Of a DNA stretch of 64,000 nucleotides, positions 1-7,393 are shown piece by piece. The position numbers and the translations under genes were made by a program. Numbering within the stretch: position 1 is the first letter of the stretch; each line of letters begins with the position of its first letter. This DNA comes from Pseudomonas sp. AB6 (lineage in GTDB: Bacteria; Pseudomonadota; Gammaproteobacteria; Pseudomonadales; Pseudomonadaceae): positions 4,448,001-4,512,000 of the forward strand of contig NZ_JAVIWJ010000001.1 in NCBI RefSeq assembly GCF_034314105.1, given 5' to 3'. The notes under the pieces are model-generated. The model searched no databases, had not been told where the DNA came from, and saw nothing but the letters and a program-made list of their open reading frames with translations.

Positions 1-736
1 CGCCGCGTTTGACGATCAAACCGCTGCACAGCAGGCCTATTTCGAACAGCAGCCACATCGGCACGGCAAGCAAGGTCTGCGAGAAGATGTCCGGCGGGGT
101 CAAAATCATGCCGACGACAAAGCAGCCAATGACCACGTATGGACGCATTTTTTTCAGGTATTTGACGTCGACAATACCGATCCACACCAGCAGCACTACG
201 GCCACTGGAATCTCGAACGCAACGCCGAACGCGAGGAACAGCGTCATGACAAAGTCTAGATAACTGGCAATGTCGGTCATCATCGAGACGCCTTCTGGCG
301 TCACGCTGGCGAAGAAGTGGAAAATCAGCGGGAATACCAGGAAGTACGCGAACGCCATGCCTGAATAGAACAGGATGATGCTCGACACCAGCAATGGCAC
401 GGCGACGCGCTTTTCATGTTTGTACAGTCCTGGCGCAATGAAGCCCCAGATCTGGTGCAGGATCACCGGCATCGCCAAGAACAGCGAGCACATCATGGTC
501 AGCTTGAATGGGGTCAGGAACGGCGAGGCCACATCGGTGGCAATCATCGTCGCCCCTTCAGGCAAGTAAACCCGCAGCGGTGCGGAAACTAACGTGTAGA
601 TCTTCTGGGTGAAGGTGAACAACCCGCCGAAGATCAAGAAAATCGCCAAGACGCAACGCAGCAGGCGCGTCCGCAATTCAGTGAGATGTGAGATCAGCGG
701 CATCTGCTGATCGTTTTCCGGGATTTCTGCGCTCAT
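1..736 (-). CDS. tatC: TatC, twin-arginine translocase receptor subunit (3' end cut off by window)
   Basis: Polytopic inner-membrane core of the Tat system; with TatB it binds twin-arginine signal peptides of folded proteins. I translated the minus strand from ATG at 736 and it stays open to base 1 (245 residues). It carries the cytoplasmic N-terminal motif SHLTELR, the segment FIAPGLYKHEKR with the conserved Glu of the first cytoplasmic loop, and several hydrophobic helices typical of the six-helix TatC fold. The start overlaps the tatB stop as ATGA, so the two are probably translationally coupled. The family is usually around 255-265 residues, so only the short C-terminal tail is missing. 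Last gene of the ubi-his-tat run. Confidence 0.97.
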   Translation of the reverse strand, partial: MSAEIPENDQQMPLISHLTELRTRLLRCVLAIFLIFGGLFTFTQKIYTLVSAPLRVYLPEGATMIATDVASPFLTPFKLTMMCSLFLAMPVILHQIWGFIAPGLYKHEKRVAVPLLVSSIILFYSGMAFAYFLVFPLIFHFFASVTPEGVSMMTDIASYLDFVMTLFLAFGVAFEIPVAVVLLVWIGIVDVKYLKKMRPYVVIGCFVVGMILTPPDIFSQTLLAVPMWLLFEIGLLCSGLIVKRG

Positions 737-1239
737 GGGGCTCGCGGTGGCAAAGTTGGATCGTTGGCGGAAGGTTCGCTTGGAACCGGGCTCACGTGTA
801 CAGCCGGGGTTGGCGTCGCTGTCGTCACTGGCGTGTCATGCTCAGGAACGATTTTGGCGGCATCGGGCGTGCCTAACGGTGCGGCAGTCAAGGGTGCGGC
901 TGCTAACGAGGCGGTCGGCGGGGCAATAGTGTGCGCCTCAACCGTTGGACTGATCGTCGCGACCGGTTCGGCCTGTATTTGCTGCGGAGATTGCAGCGGC
1001 GCGAATATTTTCTTAGCCTCTTCTTCCAACGACATAATGTGCTCGTTGTGTAGCTGGCGACGAATCTCATCGGCCCCGATTTCGCGCTCAACTTCCTGCT
1101 TGATCGCGTTGAAGCTGCGTTTCAGCCGCCCCACCCACAGGCCCGCCGTACGCGCCGCACCGGGCAGGCGCTCTGGCCCTAGAACCAACAAGGCGACGAG
1201 ACCGACAAGCAGCAGTTCAGAGAAGCTGATACCAAACAT
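733..1239 (-). CDS. tatB: TatB, twin-arginine translocase subunit
   Basis: 168 residues, close to the E. coli TatB length. The N-terminus has the single transmembrane helix (about residues 6-21) followed by GPERLPGAAR and an amphipathic helix (LWVGRLKRSFNAIKQEVERE). After about residue 75 comes a Pro/Ala/Thr-rich, probably disordered tail. TatB pairs with TatC to form the signal-peptide receptor in the inner membrane. It lies 10 bases downstream of tatA and overlaps tatC by four bases. The length and the Leu-Gly-Pro-Glu hinge separate it from TatA next door. Confidence 0.96.
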   Translation of the reverse strand: MFGISFSELLLVGLVALLVLGPERLPGAARTAGLWVGRLKRSFNAIKQEVEREIGADEIRRQLHNEHIMSLEEEAKKIFAPLQSPQQIQAEPVATISPTVEAHTIAPPTASLAAAPLTAAPLGTPDAAKIVPEHDTPVTTATPTPAVHVSPVPSEPSANDPTLPPRAP

Positions 1240-1249
1240 TCAACACGAC

Positions 1250-1516
1250 CTAGTCTTTACGGATGGGCTCTTCGACTTTGTGCGCTTGCACGTCGATGGT
1301 GTGAGGCTCATGCAATGTGGATGCTTGAGGCGGCTGCATTGGTTGCACTGGTGGCTGCGGCTCTGCGGGCTTGGATTCTTCATCATTCATGGCTTTGCGA
1401 AAGCCCTTGATCGTCTCGCCGACGTCCGAGCCCAGGTTTTTGAGCTTTTTGGTGCCGAATACCAGCACGACGACCACCAAAATAATGATCCAGTGTTTCC
1501 AGTCAAAAATGCCCAT
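1250..1516 (-). CDS. tatA: TatA, twin-arginine translocase pore subunit
   Basis: 88 residues. A short N-terminal transmembrane helix (WKHWIIILVVVVLVF, about residues 6-20) is followed by the FG hinge (FGTKKLKNLGSD) and an amphipathic helix (VGETIKGFRKAM), the TatA layout. The acidic/Pro/Gln-rich tail is typical. TatA oligomerises in the inner membrane to form the passage for folded substrates. It starts at ATG 1516, 29 bases after the hisE stop, so it is probably read from the his or ubi transcript. Confidence 0.96.
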   Translation of the reverse strand: MGIFDWKHWIIILVVVVLVFGTKKLKNLGSDVGETIKGFRKAMNDEESKPAEPQPPVQPMQPPQASTLHEPHTIDVQAHKVEEPIRKD

Positions 1517-1545
1517 GAAACATTCCTCTTGATAGTGATGCGTGT

Positions 1546-1878
1546 TTAATCGGCTGAGCGTGCGGCTTTTTCCGCGTGTCCGGACAATCCAAAACGGCGA
1601 TCCAGCTCATCCAACACTGCCTGGGGGTGCTGGCCTAAGGCGGCGAGCATAACCATGCTGTGAAACCACAGGTCTGCGGTTTCGTAAATGACATCGCTGC
1701 AATCACCGCTTACGGCGGCATCTTTAGCTGCGATTATGGTTTCGACCGATTCTTCACCGACCTTTTCCAGAATCTTGTTCAAGCCCTTGTGATACAAGCT
1801 GGCGACATAAGAGCTGTCAGCTGCTGCGCCTTTGCGTGATTCAAGTACCTCGGCCAGGCGGGCCAGAGTGTCATTCAT
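1546..1878 (-). CDS. hisE: HisE, phosphoribosyl-ATP pyrophosphatase
   Basis: 110 residues; hydrolyses phosphoribosyl-ATP to phosphoribosyl-AMP, the second step of histidine synthesis, in the cytoplasm. The all-alpha MazG-like core is visible: GLNKILEKVGEESVETIIAAKDA with the metal-binding Glu residues, then YETADLWFHSMVML. It overlaps the end of hisI by 8 bases and feeds the same pathway step. In Pseudomonas hisI and hisE are separate genes, unlike the fused enterobacterial HisIE, and this fits. Confidence 0.95.
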   Translation of the reverse strand: MNDTLARLAEVLESRKGAAADSSYVASLYHKGLNKILEKVGEESVETIIAAKDAAVSGDCSDVIYETADLWFHSMVMLAALGQHPQAVLDELDRRFGLSGHAEKAARSAD

Positions 1879-2272
1879 GTGTGTGTCCTGCCTGATAGAT
1901 GGCGTGAGGGTCTTTTATAACCGGGTCGACGACTTTCCAGCCGGCGTCTTCATAGACGCGGTAAAAACAGCTTTCACGCCCCGTGTGACAGGCGATGTCA
2001 CCAACCTGTTCAACCATTAGAATCAACACGTCAGCGTCGCAATCAAGACGCAGTTCATGAAGTATCTGTACATGTCCCGATTCTTCACCTTTGCGCCAGA
2101 GTTTGCCACGGGAACGCGACCAGTAAATGGCTCGATTCTCGGCGATGGTCAAACTGAGGGCTTCGCGGTTCATCCAGGCCATCATCAGCACGCGGCCGGT
2201 TTTGTAATGTTGGGCGATTGCAGGCACCAGGTCGTCGCGGTCCCACTTTATGTCGTCTAGCCAGTCTTTCAT
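1871..2272 (-). CDS. hisI: HisI, phosphoribosyl-AMP cyclohydrolase
   Basis: 133 residues; opens the purine ring of phosphoribosyl-AMP in histidine biosynthesis. Diagnostic segments are MMAWMNREAL, YWSRSRGKLWRKGEESG, the DCDAD metal site, and the Cys/His zinc residues in GDIACHTGRESCFY. It starts 60 bases after the ubiB stop and overlaps hisE. The cluster with hisE and tat is the standard Pseudomonas order. Confidence 0.96.
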   Translation of the reverse strand: MKDWLDDIKWDRDDLVPAIAQHYKTGRVLMMAWMNREALSLTIAENRAIYWSRSRGKLWRKGEESGHVQILHELRLDCDADVLILMVEQVGDIACHTGRESCFYRVYEDAGWKVVDPVIKDPHAIYQAGHTHE

Positions 2273-2332
2273 TGTCGACTCCGGCAGCCCGGCGCATTGG
2301 CCCGGCGGGTTGGATAGTGTGCCAGTTGCGGG

Positions 2333-3964
2333 CTATCGACGCACGACCAGATACAAGCCGGCGACCAGCATCGTCCACGCGGGCCAGGCGGCCAATGCTA
2401 GCATTGCGCTGCCGCCGGTCGTCAGGGTCGAGGCCAACACCGCGCCGCCTGCCAACAACACCGCGCCGAGCAGCCTTAGCGCCCAGCCATCCCCGCTCCG
2501 TGTAGGTCGCTCGCGCCAAGGCGCAGGCGGGTCGAAAGCGTGGGGCTGAGACATACGCTCGAGCAGGTCACGGGTCATGCCCGCCAAGTGCGGTATCTGC
2601 TCGACCTGCGATTGAAGGTTATGCAGTAAGGTTTTTGGGCTGACGCGTTCACGCATCCAACGCTCCAGAAACGGTTGTGCGGTTTTCCATAGATCCAGTT
2701 CCGGGTACAGCTGTCGGCCTAAGCCTTCAATGTTGAGCAGAGTTTTTTGCAGTAGCACCAGTTGCGGCTGGACTTCCATATTGAAACGACGTGCGGTCTG
2801 GAACAAGCGCATAAGAACCTGGCCGAACGAAATATCCTTCAGCGGTTTCTCGAAAATCGGCTCGCACACAGTTCGAATCGCGGCTTCGAATTCATTGAGT
2901 TTAGTCTCCGCCGGCACCCATCCAGAGTCGATGTGCAATTGCGCCACGCGCCGATAGTCGCGTTTGAAGAACGCAAACAAATTGCGCGCCAAGTAGTCCT
3001 GATCCTCGGGGGTCAAGCTGCCGACGATGCCACAGTCAATAGCAATGTATTGTGGGCTCCATGGATTTACGGTGCTGACGAAAATGTTGCCGGGATGCAT
3101 GTCAGCGTGAAAGAAGCTGTCGCGAAACACCTGAGTGAAGAAAATTTCAACCCCGCGCTCGGCCAGTAATTTCATGTCGGTGCGTTGATCGGCCAAGGTA
3201 GCCAGATCGGTGACTTGAACTCCGTAGATCCGCTCCATCACCAGCACTTTCGGGCGGCACCAGTCCCAATAAACTTGTGGCACGTATAGCAGCGCCGAGC
3301 CTTCGAAGTTGCGCTTGAGCTGGCTCGAGTTGGCTGCTTCGCGTAACAGGTCGAGTTCGTCGTAGATGGTTTTTTCGTAGTCGCTGACCACGTCTACCGG
3401 ATGCAGTAAGCGCGCGTCGGCCGAAAGCCGCTCGGCAATTCGCGCCAAAATGAACAGCCACGCCAGGTCTTGGCTGATGATCGGTTTCAGGCCGGGTCGC
3501 ACAACCTTGACCACCACCTCTTCACCGGTTTTAAGTCGCGCAGCGTGAACTTGCGCCACCGACGCTGAGGCTAGCGGTGCGACGTCGAAGCGACTGAACA
3601 CGGCGCTGATTTTAGCGCCTAGCTGTTGCTCGATCAGGTCAACTGCTTGCTGAGAGTCGAAAGGTGGCACCCGGTCCTGTAGACGCATCAACTCGTCGGC
3701 AATGTCTTCTGGAAGCAGATCGCGGCGGGTAGAGAGCAATTGACCGAACTTGATGAAGATCGGCCCGAGGTCTTGTAAGGCCAAACGCAAGCGCGCGCCT
3801 CGGCTCAGCTTCAGGGTTCTGCGCGGGAACCAACGCCACGGCATGACGTAGCGCAAGGCAAGCATCCACCATGGCAGCGGTAGCGCGAAGAGTAAGTCAT
3901 CAAGACGGTAGCGGATAACCACGCGTTGGATACGAAATAAACGGCGGACGGCGAGCAGCTTCAT
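2333..3964 (-). CDS. ubiB: UbiB, atypical protein-kinase-like ATPase for ubiquinone biosynthesis
   Basis: 543 residues of the ABC1/ADCK family; an ATPase needed for ubiquinone synthesis, probably assisting lipid intermediates at the membrane. The family signatures are all present: KxGQ-type motif (KFGQ, residues 72-75), the Ala-rich loop ASASVAQVH (132-140), Lys153 in VVVKVVRPG, the ExD region YDELDLLREA (201-210), HADMHPGN (286-293) and the DCG metal motif (310-312). Two hydrophobic helices at the C-terminus anchor it to the inner membrane. It overlaps ubiJ by four bases (ATGA). Confidence 0.97.
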   Translation of the reverse strand: MKLLAVRRLFRIQRVVIRYRLDDLLFALPLPWWMLALRYVMPWRWFPRRTLKLSRGARLRLALQDLGPIFIKFGQLLSTRRDLLPEDIADELMRLQDRVPPFDSQQAVDLIEQQLGAKISAVFSRFDVAPLASASVAQVHAARLKTGEEVVVKVVRPGLKPIISQDLAWLFILARIAERLSADARLLHPVDVVSDYEKTIYDELDLLREAANSSQLKRNFEGSALLYVPQVYWDWCRPKVLVMERIYGVQVTDLATLADQRTDMKLLAERGVEIFFTQVFRDSFFHADMHPGNIFVSTVNPWSPQYIAIDCGIVGSLTPEDQDYLARNLFAFFKRDYRRVAQLHIDSGWVPAETKLNEFEAAIRTVCEPIFEKPLKDISFGQVLMRLFQTARRFNMEVQPQLVLLQKTLLNIEGLGRQLYPELDLWKTAQPFLERWMRERVSPKTLLHNLQSQVEQIPHLAGMTRDLLERMSQPHAFDPPAPWRERPTRSGDGWALRLLGAVLLAGGAVLASTLTTGGSAMLALAAWPAWTMLVAGLYLVVRR

Positions 3965-4584
3965 GCGTTATCGCTGGGTTTGAGGAGGAGGGCAAGGCGC
4001 TCGAAACGCGCCTCGAGACGTTCAAGGTCTTGCTTGGTTTGGTCTAATTCGGCAAAGCGCGCTTGGGCTTCGCGGTGACCGACTAATGTGCGTGACTCTT
4101 CATTAAGGTAGTCGGCAAGGTTGTGCGTCAGGTTTGTCACGCTGTCGCGGGTCCAGCGAGCACTATTACGCAGGTGGCCGTTGAGTAGCGGGCTGGCAAT
4201 AGGACCGAGCCAGCGCGAGAGTTCGTACTCCCAATCCAGTTCAAGGTCTTGCAACACGCCGACCAACTCCAGCAGCACCGCGCTGTCGCCGTCCAACTCA
4301 ACGTCGGGTCCATGCAGCACGGCGGTTTTATCCTGGGTCATCGCCAAGCGCAGCAGCGTCGATGCTGGTGCCCGAAGGGTGCAGTCGGCTGCGGCTTCCC
4401 AATGGGTTGCCAGCATCAAACCTTCGTTGCTGGGCAAAATGAACAGCGACAACGAGGGACTACGGCAATCGACCGCAATCACTTTGCCCGTCAGACGTGC
4501 CAGACGTGGCAAGGCGGTGCTATCCATCCGTAGCACACGGTTGATGCCGTGTTCGACGCTAGCGAGCAAGCCCCTGAGTATCAT
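3961..4584 (-). CDS. ubiJ: UbiJ, SCP2-domain ubiquinone biosynthesis accessory factor
   Basis: 207 residues. An N-terminal SCP2 sterol-carrier-like lipid-binding region (about residues 20-115, including FILPSNEGLMLATHWE) is followed by a charged C-terminal helix likely to form a coiled coil (EAQARFAELDQTKQDLERLE, with the segment after it). UbiJ with UbiK supports the soluble ubiquinone-biosynthesis complex. Its place between ubiE and ubiB, with a one-base overlap to ubiE and an ATGA overlap to ubiB, is the standard gammaproteobacterial arrangement. The SCP2 fold is sequence-variable, so the call leans on context as well as sequence. Confidence 0.93.
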   Translation of the reverse strand: MILRGLLASVEHGINRVLRMDSTALPRLARLTGKVIAVDCRSPSLSLFILPSNEGLMLATHWEAAADCTLRAPASTLLRLAMTQDKTAVLHGPDVELDGDSAVLLELVGVLQDLELDWEYELSRWLGPIASPLLNGHLRNSARWTRDSVTNLTHNLADYLNEESRTLVGHREAQARFAELDQTKQDLERLEARFERLALLLKPSDNA

Positions 4585-5354
4585 CAGGGCTTGATGCCAC
4601 GATGCAGGGCAACAATGCCTGCGGTCATGTTGTGATACGTCACACGATCAAAGCCGGCTTCTACCATCATCGATTTAAGGGTTTCCTGATTCGGATGCAT
4701 GCGAATCGACTCTGCCAGATAGCGGTAACTTTCCGAGTCGTTGGTAATCAACTTGCCCATCAACGGCATGAAAGCAAACGAGTACGCGTCGTAGGCTTTG
4801 GACATCAGCTTGTTAGTCGGTTTGGAAAATTCCAGGACTAAAAGGCGACCACCGGGTTTGAGCACCCGAAGCATCGAGCGCAGCGCGTCTTCTTTATGGG
4901 TCACGTTTCGCAAGCCGAACGCGATGGTCACGCAGTCAAAATGATTGTCGGGGAACGGCAGTTTTTCCGCGTCTGCCTGGACGAACTTGACGTTGCCGGC
5001 CACGCCCAGATCAAGCAACCGGTCGCGACCGACCTTAAGCATCGAGGCATTGATGTCGGCCAACACGACTTCGCCTGTCGGCCCGACCAAGTGTGAGAAT
5101 TTTTTCGTCAGATCGCCGGTGCCACCCGCGATATCCAGCACTCGATTCCCAGTCCTGACGCCAGACAACTCGATGGCAAAACGCTTCCATAACCGGTGCA
5201 TGCCACCGGACAGTAGGTCGTTCATCAGGTCGTATTTGGCCGCTACGGAGTGAAAAACCTCGGCAACCTTCTCCGCTTTCTGGCTTTCCGGCACGTTTTT
5301 GAAGCCGAAGTGAGTGGTGGGTTCGGCATCGCTGCCTTTGCGCTGATCATTCAT
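4584..5354 (-). CDS. ubiE: UbiE, ubiquinone/menaquinone C-methyltransferase
   Basis: 256 residues from ATG 5354. The frame runs further upstream to 5417, but the family start and length fit ATG 5354, which begins MNDQRKGSDA. It is a class I SAM methyltransferase with motif I VLDIAGGTGDLT (about residues 72-83) and the UbiE signatures YDLMNDLLSGGMHRLWKR and RVLKPGGRLLVLEFSKP. It C-methylates the demethylquinol intermediate. First gene of the ubiE-ubiJ-ubiB-his-tat run and divergent from the PHA-associated gene at 5510. Confidence 0.97.
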   Translation of the reverse strand: MNDQRKGSDAEPTTHFGFKNVPESQKAEKVAEVFHSVAAKYDLMNDLLSGGMHRLWKRFAIELSGVRTGNRVLDIAGGTGDLTKKFSHLVGPTGEVVLADINASMLKVGRDRLLDLGVAGNVKFVQADAEKLPFPDNHFDCVTIAFGLRNVTHKEDALRSMLRVLKPGGRLLVLEFSKPTNKLMSKAYDAYSFAFMPLMGKLITNDSESYRYLAESIRMHPNQETLKSMMVEAGFDRVTYHNMTAGIVALHRGIKP

Positions 5355-5509
5355 GTCGCTGTCACCGGAAGAGAATGCCAGCCATTCTAATCCCGGAGGC
5401 TGGCTTTGTCTTGGCAAGGCTTAATGTAAGTATAGTGACGCGCCGGGACCGATTGACGCATCCGACGTTAATTAAGTGCTGGCCGAACCTATGGATACAG
5501 GAGTCTTCG

Positions 5510-5785
5510 ATGGCCCGAATTAGCGTTGAGCGTGCCCACGACCTGGGTCGTGAGGCAGCAAAACAGAAAGCCGAAATACTGGTTAAGAAGCTGGCCGAAA
5601 AATACTCGGTAGAGCCAAAGTGGTCAGGCGATACCGTCAAACTTGCGGGTTCGGGCGTCAGCGGCACGGTAAGTGTGTTTGATGAATGGATTAAAGTTGA
5701 GGTTGAAGTCGGCTTCTTGATGTCCGCGTTCAGCGGCACGATCAAGAGTGAAATCGAAAAAGCGTTAGATAAAGTGTTGGTGTGA
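5510..5785 (+). CDS. Polyhydroxyalkanoic acid system family protein (PHA granule region)
   Basis: 91 residues from ATG 5510, preceded by a good ribosome site (CAGGAG at 5499-5504). The frame is open further upstream to 5375 but that part lacks family character. The sequence MARISVERAHDLGREAA and the segment KLAGSGVSGTVSVFDE match the small PHA_gran_rgn family found next to phaI/phaF in Pseudomonas. No enzymatic motif is seen, and a structural or regulatory part at the granule is only inferred. It is divergent from ubiE and co-oriented with phaI, 215 bases upstream of it. Confidence 0.85.
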   Translation: MARISVERAHDLGREAAKQKAEILVKKLAEKYSVEPKWSGDTVKLAGSGVSGTVSVFDEWIKVEVEVGFLMSAFSGTIKSEIEKALDKVLV

Positions 5786-5807
5786 GCCACACCGCGTCGC
5801 CCGCTTC

Positions 5808-5821
5808 CCGAATAAATTCGG
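5808..5821. repeat. Short perfect palindrome in the phaI upstream region
   Basis: CCGAATAAATTCGG is a perfect 6+2+6 palindrome in the 215-base gap between the PHA-associated gene and phaI. The flanking GGTCCCACAGAG resembles decayed Pseudomonas intergenic REP material. The rest of the gap is AT-rich near 5890-5945 and has a small hairpin (GCCCG/CGGGC, 5950-5968) just before phaI. I cannot assign a promoter or a PhaD operator with confidence. Confidence 0.4.
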
Positions 5822-6000
5822 TCCCACAGAGTGAACTGACCCCCTGTATGAGCTAAATCATTCGCGAAGAGGCTGGCAACGGCAGTGAATATCTTTTTGC
5901 TTCAACCTAGGGTGAGCATTCTAATTTTTCTGATTACTTTGGCCTTCATGCCCGCTAAAAATTCGGGCAGTTCCTCCAACCCTTGAGCGTGAGGTGCACC

Positions 6001-6426
6001 ATGGCCAAAGTAACCTTGAAAAAGAAAGTCGAAGCCGAACAGGCGACCGGCCTTTCCGAAGTAAAACTGTATGCCCGCAAAATTTGGCTGGCTGGCTTGG
6101 GCGCCTACTCCAAGGCTGGTTTTGAGGGCGCGGAATACGTCAAAGATCTGATCAAAACCGGTGAAGGGGTCGAGCGCGAAGGCAAGAAAGTGGTTAATGA
6201 ACAGATCGAAGCGGCCAACAGTGAGATTGATACCGTAAAAAGTGAAGTGAAAGGTTTGAAGGGCGAACTCGAAGTTCAATTCGAGAAAGTCGAGCATGCT
6301 TTTGACAGTCGTGTCTCGCGGGCCTTGAATCGCTTCGGAATTGCGTCTAAACATGATGTTCAGAGGCTGTCTGCTAAGCTCGACGGGCTGACGGCATTGC
6401 TTGAACGCGTTGCGCGTAAACAATAA
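6001..6426 (+). CDS. phaI: PhaI, PHA granule-associated phasin
   Basis: 141 residues from ATG 6001, with a GAGGTG ribosome site just before it. An in-frame upstream non-ATG start at 5983 is less likely. The phasin signature KIWLAGLGAYSKAG lies near the N-terminus, followed by a long charged helical region predicted to form a coiled coil (INxEIDTVKSEVKGLKGELE style heptads) and a C-terminal part shared with PhaF. Phasins coat PHA granules and control their size and segregation. It is followed after 10 bases by phaF; both are expected to be repressed or activated through PhaD-dependent control of the upstream region. Confidence 0.95.
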   Translation: MAKVTLKKKVEAEQATGLSEVKLYARKIWLAGLGAYSKAGFEGAEYVKDLIKTGEGVEREGKKVVNEQIEAANSEIDTVKSEVKGLKGELEVQFEKVEHAFDSRVSRALNRFGIASKHDVQRLSAKLDGLTALLERVARKQ

Positions 6427-6436
6427 GGAGAGCGGG

Positions 6437-7210
6437 ATGGCTGGCAAAAAGAAAATCGAAAAAGAAGGCAGCTCGTGGATTGGCGAGGTTGAGAAATACT
6501 CACGCCAAATCTGGCTAGCTGGTTTAGGCGCTTACTCCAAGATCAGCAATGACGGAAGTAAGCTTTTCGAAACGCTTGTGAAGGACGGCGAGAAGGCTGA
6601 AAAGCAAACCAAGAACGGCGTCGACAAGCAAGTTGACGCTGCCAAGGCAACCGCTAAAACGGCAAAATCCCGTGTCGGCGATGTCAAAGACCTGGCGATG
6701 GGCAAGTGGAGCGAGCTTGAAGGTGCGTTCGACAAGCGCCTCAATAGCGCGATTTCTCGCCTGGGTGTACCGAGCCGTAACGAAGTCAAAGCGCTGCACA
6801 GCAAGGTCGATTTGTTGACCCGGCAGATTGAGAAGTTGACGGGTGCGGCGGTGGCCCCCGCGTCGAGAGCGGCTGCGACAAAACCGGTTGTTACTAAGGC
6901 AGCGGCAAAACCTGCGGCCAAGCCAGTGGCCAAAGCACCGGCCAAAATTGCAGCGGCCAAGCCCGCCACTAAACCTGTTCCGGCTAAGCCTGTAGCTGCC
7001 AAAGCTGCAGCTAAACCGGCTGCTAAAGCAGTAACGGCCAAGGCAGCAGCAAAACCGGCAGCCGCAAAAAAGCCTCCAACGCCAAAAGCGGCAACGCCCA
7101 AGCCTGCGGCTAAACCGGCTACAACCTCAGCCCCGAGCGCTTCAACCGCCCCGGCAGCAAATCCTGCGCCAGCCACGACCCCCGCGTCGCCGCCAGCCAG
7201 CCAGTCCTGA
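6437..7210 (+). CDS. phaF: PhaF, histone-like PHA granule and nucleoid-associated phasin
   Basis: 257 residues from ATG 6437, with AAGGAG at 6425-6430. The N-terminal half is a PhaI paralogue (IWLAGLGAYSKISNDG, then coiled-coil heptads). From about residue 145 the protein becomes a run of Ala-Lys-Pro-Ala units (AAAKPAAKPVAK and variants), like the histone H1-type tails that bind DNA. In Pseudomonas PhaF links granules to the nucleoid so that they segregate at division. A rho-independent terminator follows. Repeat copy number in this tail is likely to vary between strains. Confidence 0.95.
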   Translation: MAGKKKIEKEGSSWIGEVEKYSRQIWLAGLGAYSKISNDGSKLFETLVKDGEKAEKQTKNGVDKQVDAAKATAKTAKSRVGDVKDLAMGKWSELEGAFDKRLNSAISRLGVPSRNEVKALHSKVDLLTRQIEKLTGAAVAPASRAAATKPVVTKAAAKPAAKPVAKAPAKIAAAKPATKPVPAKPVAAKAAAKPAAKAVTAKAAAKPAAAKKPPTPKAATPKPAAKPATTSAPSASTAPAANPAPATTPASPPASQS

Positions 7211-7226
7211 TTTTTACGGGCTGCCC

Positions 7227-7253
7227 AAGCCCGGCCGTGTGGCCGGGCTTTTT
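7227..7253 (+). terminator. Rho-independent terminator of phaIF
   Basis: A perfect 10-bp stem, AAGCCCGGCC / GGCCGGGCTT (7227-7236 and 7241-7250), has a GTGT loop and a T-rich tail. It begins 16 bases after the phaF stop. Confidence 0.9.
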
Positions 7254-7273
7254 ATTGTTTTTTGCAGTATGTC

Positions 7274-7312
7274 TGTAGGAAAGATCTATCTGGTAATCAG
7301 AGACGTCCTACA
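7274..7312. promoter_or_regulatory. Inverted repeat upstream of vgrG
   Basis: TGTAGGA (7274-7280) and TCCTACA (7306-7312) form a 7-bp inverted repeat with a 25-base spacer, about 80 bases before the vgrG ATG. It may be a remnant of REP material or part of the vgrG leader. No clear -35/-10 pair was identified. Confidence 0.3.
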
Positions 7313-7393
7313 AGTATCCAGGCCATTCCCGATATCCGTTAATAATTTCTCTCCGCACACTTTGGTTATCTTTCCGATGAGAAGAGATTGCCA

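Noticed and set aside
764..1549. 261-codon plus-strand frame
   Set aside because: Antisense to tatB and tatA; no protein-like composition.
6532..7176. 214-codon antisense frame on the minus strand
   Set aside because: It is a shadow of the Ala-Lys-Pro repeats of phaF; low-complexity sequence with no family features.
6845..7200. Possible CRISPR or microsatellite-like array in phaF
   Set aside because: The repetition is at protein level (Ala-Lys-Pro) with variable codons and no spacers.
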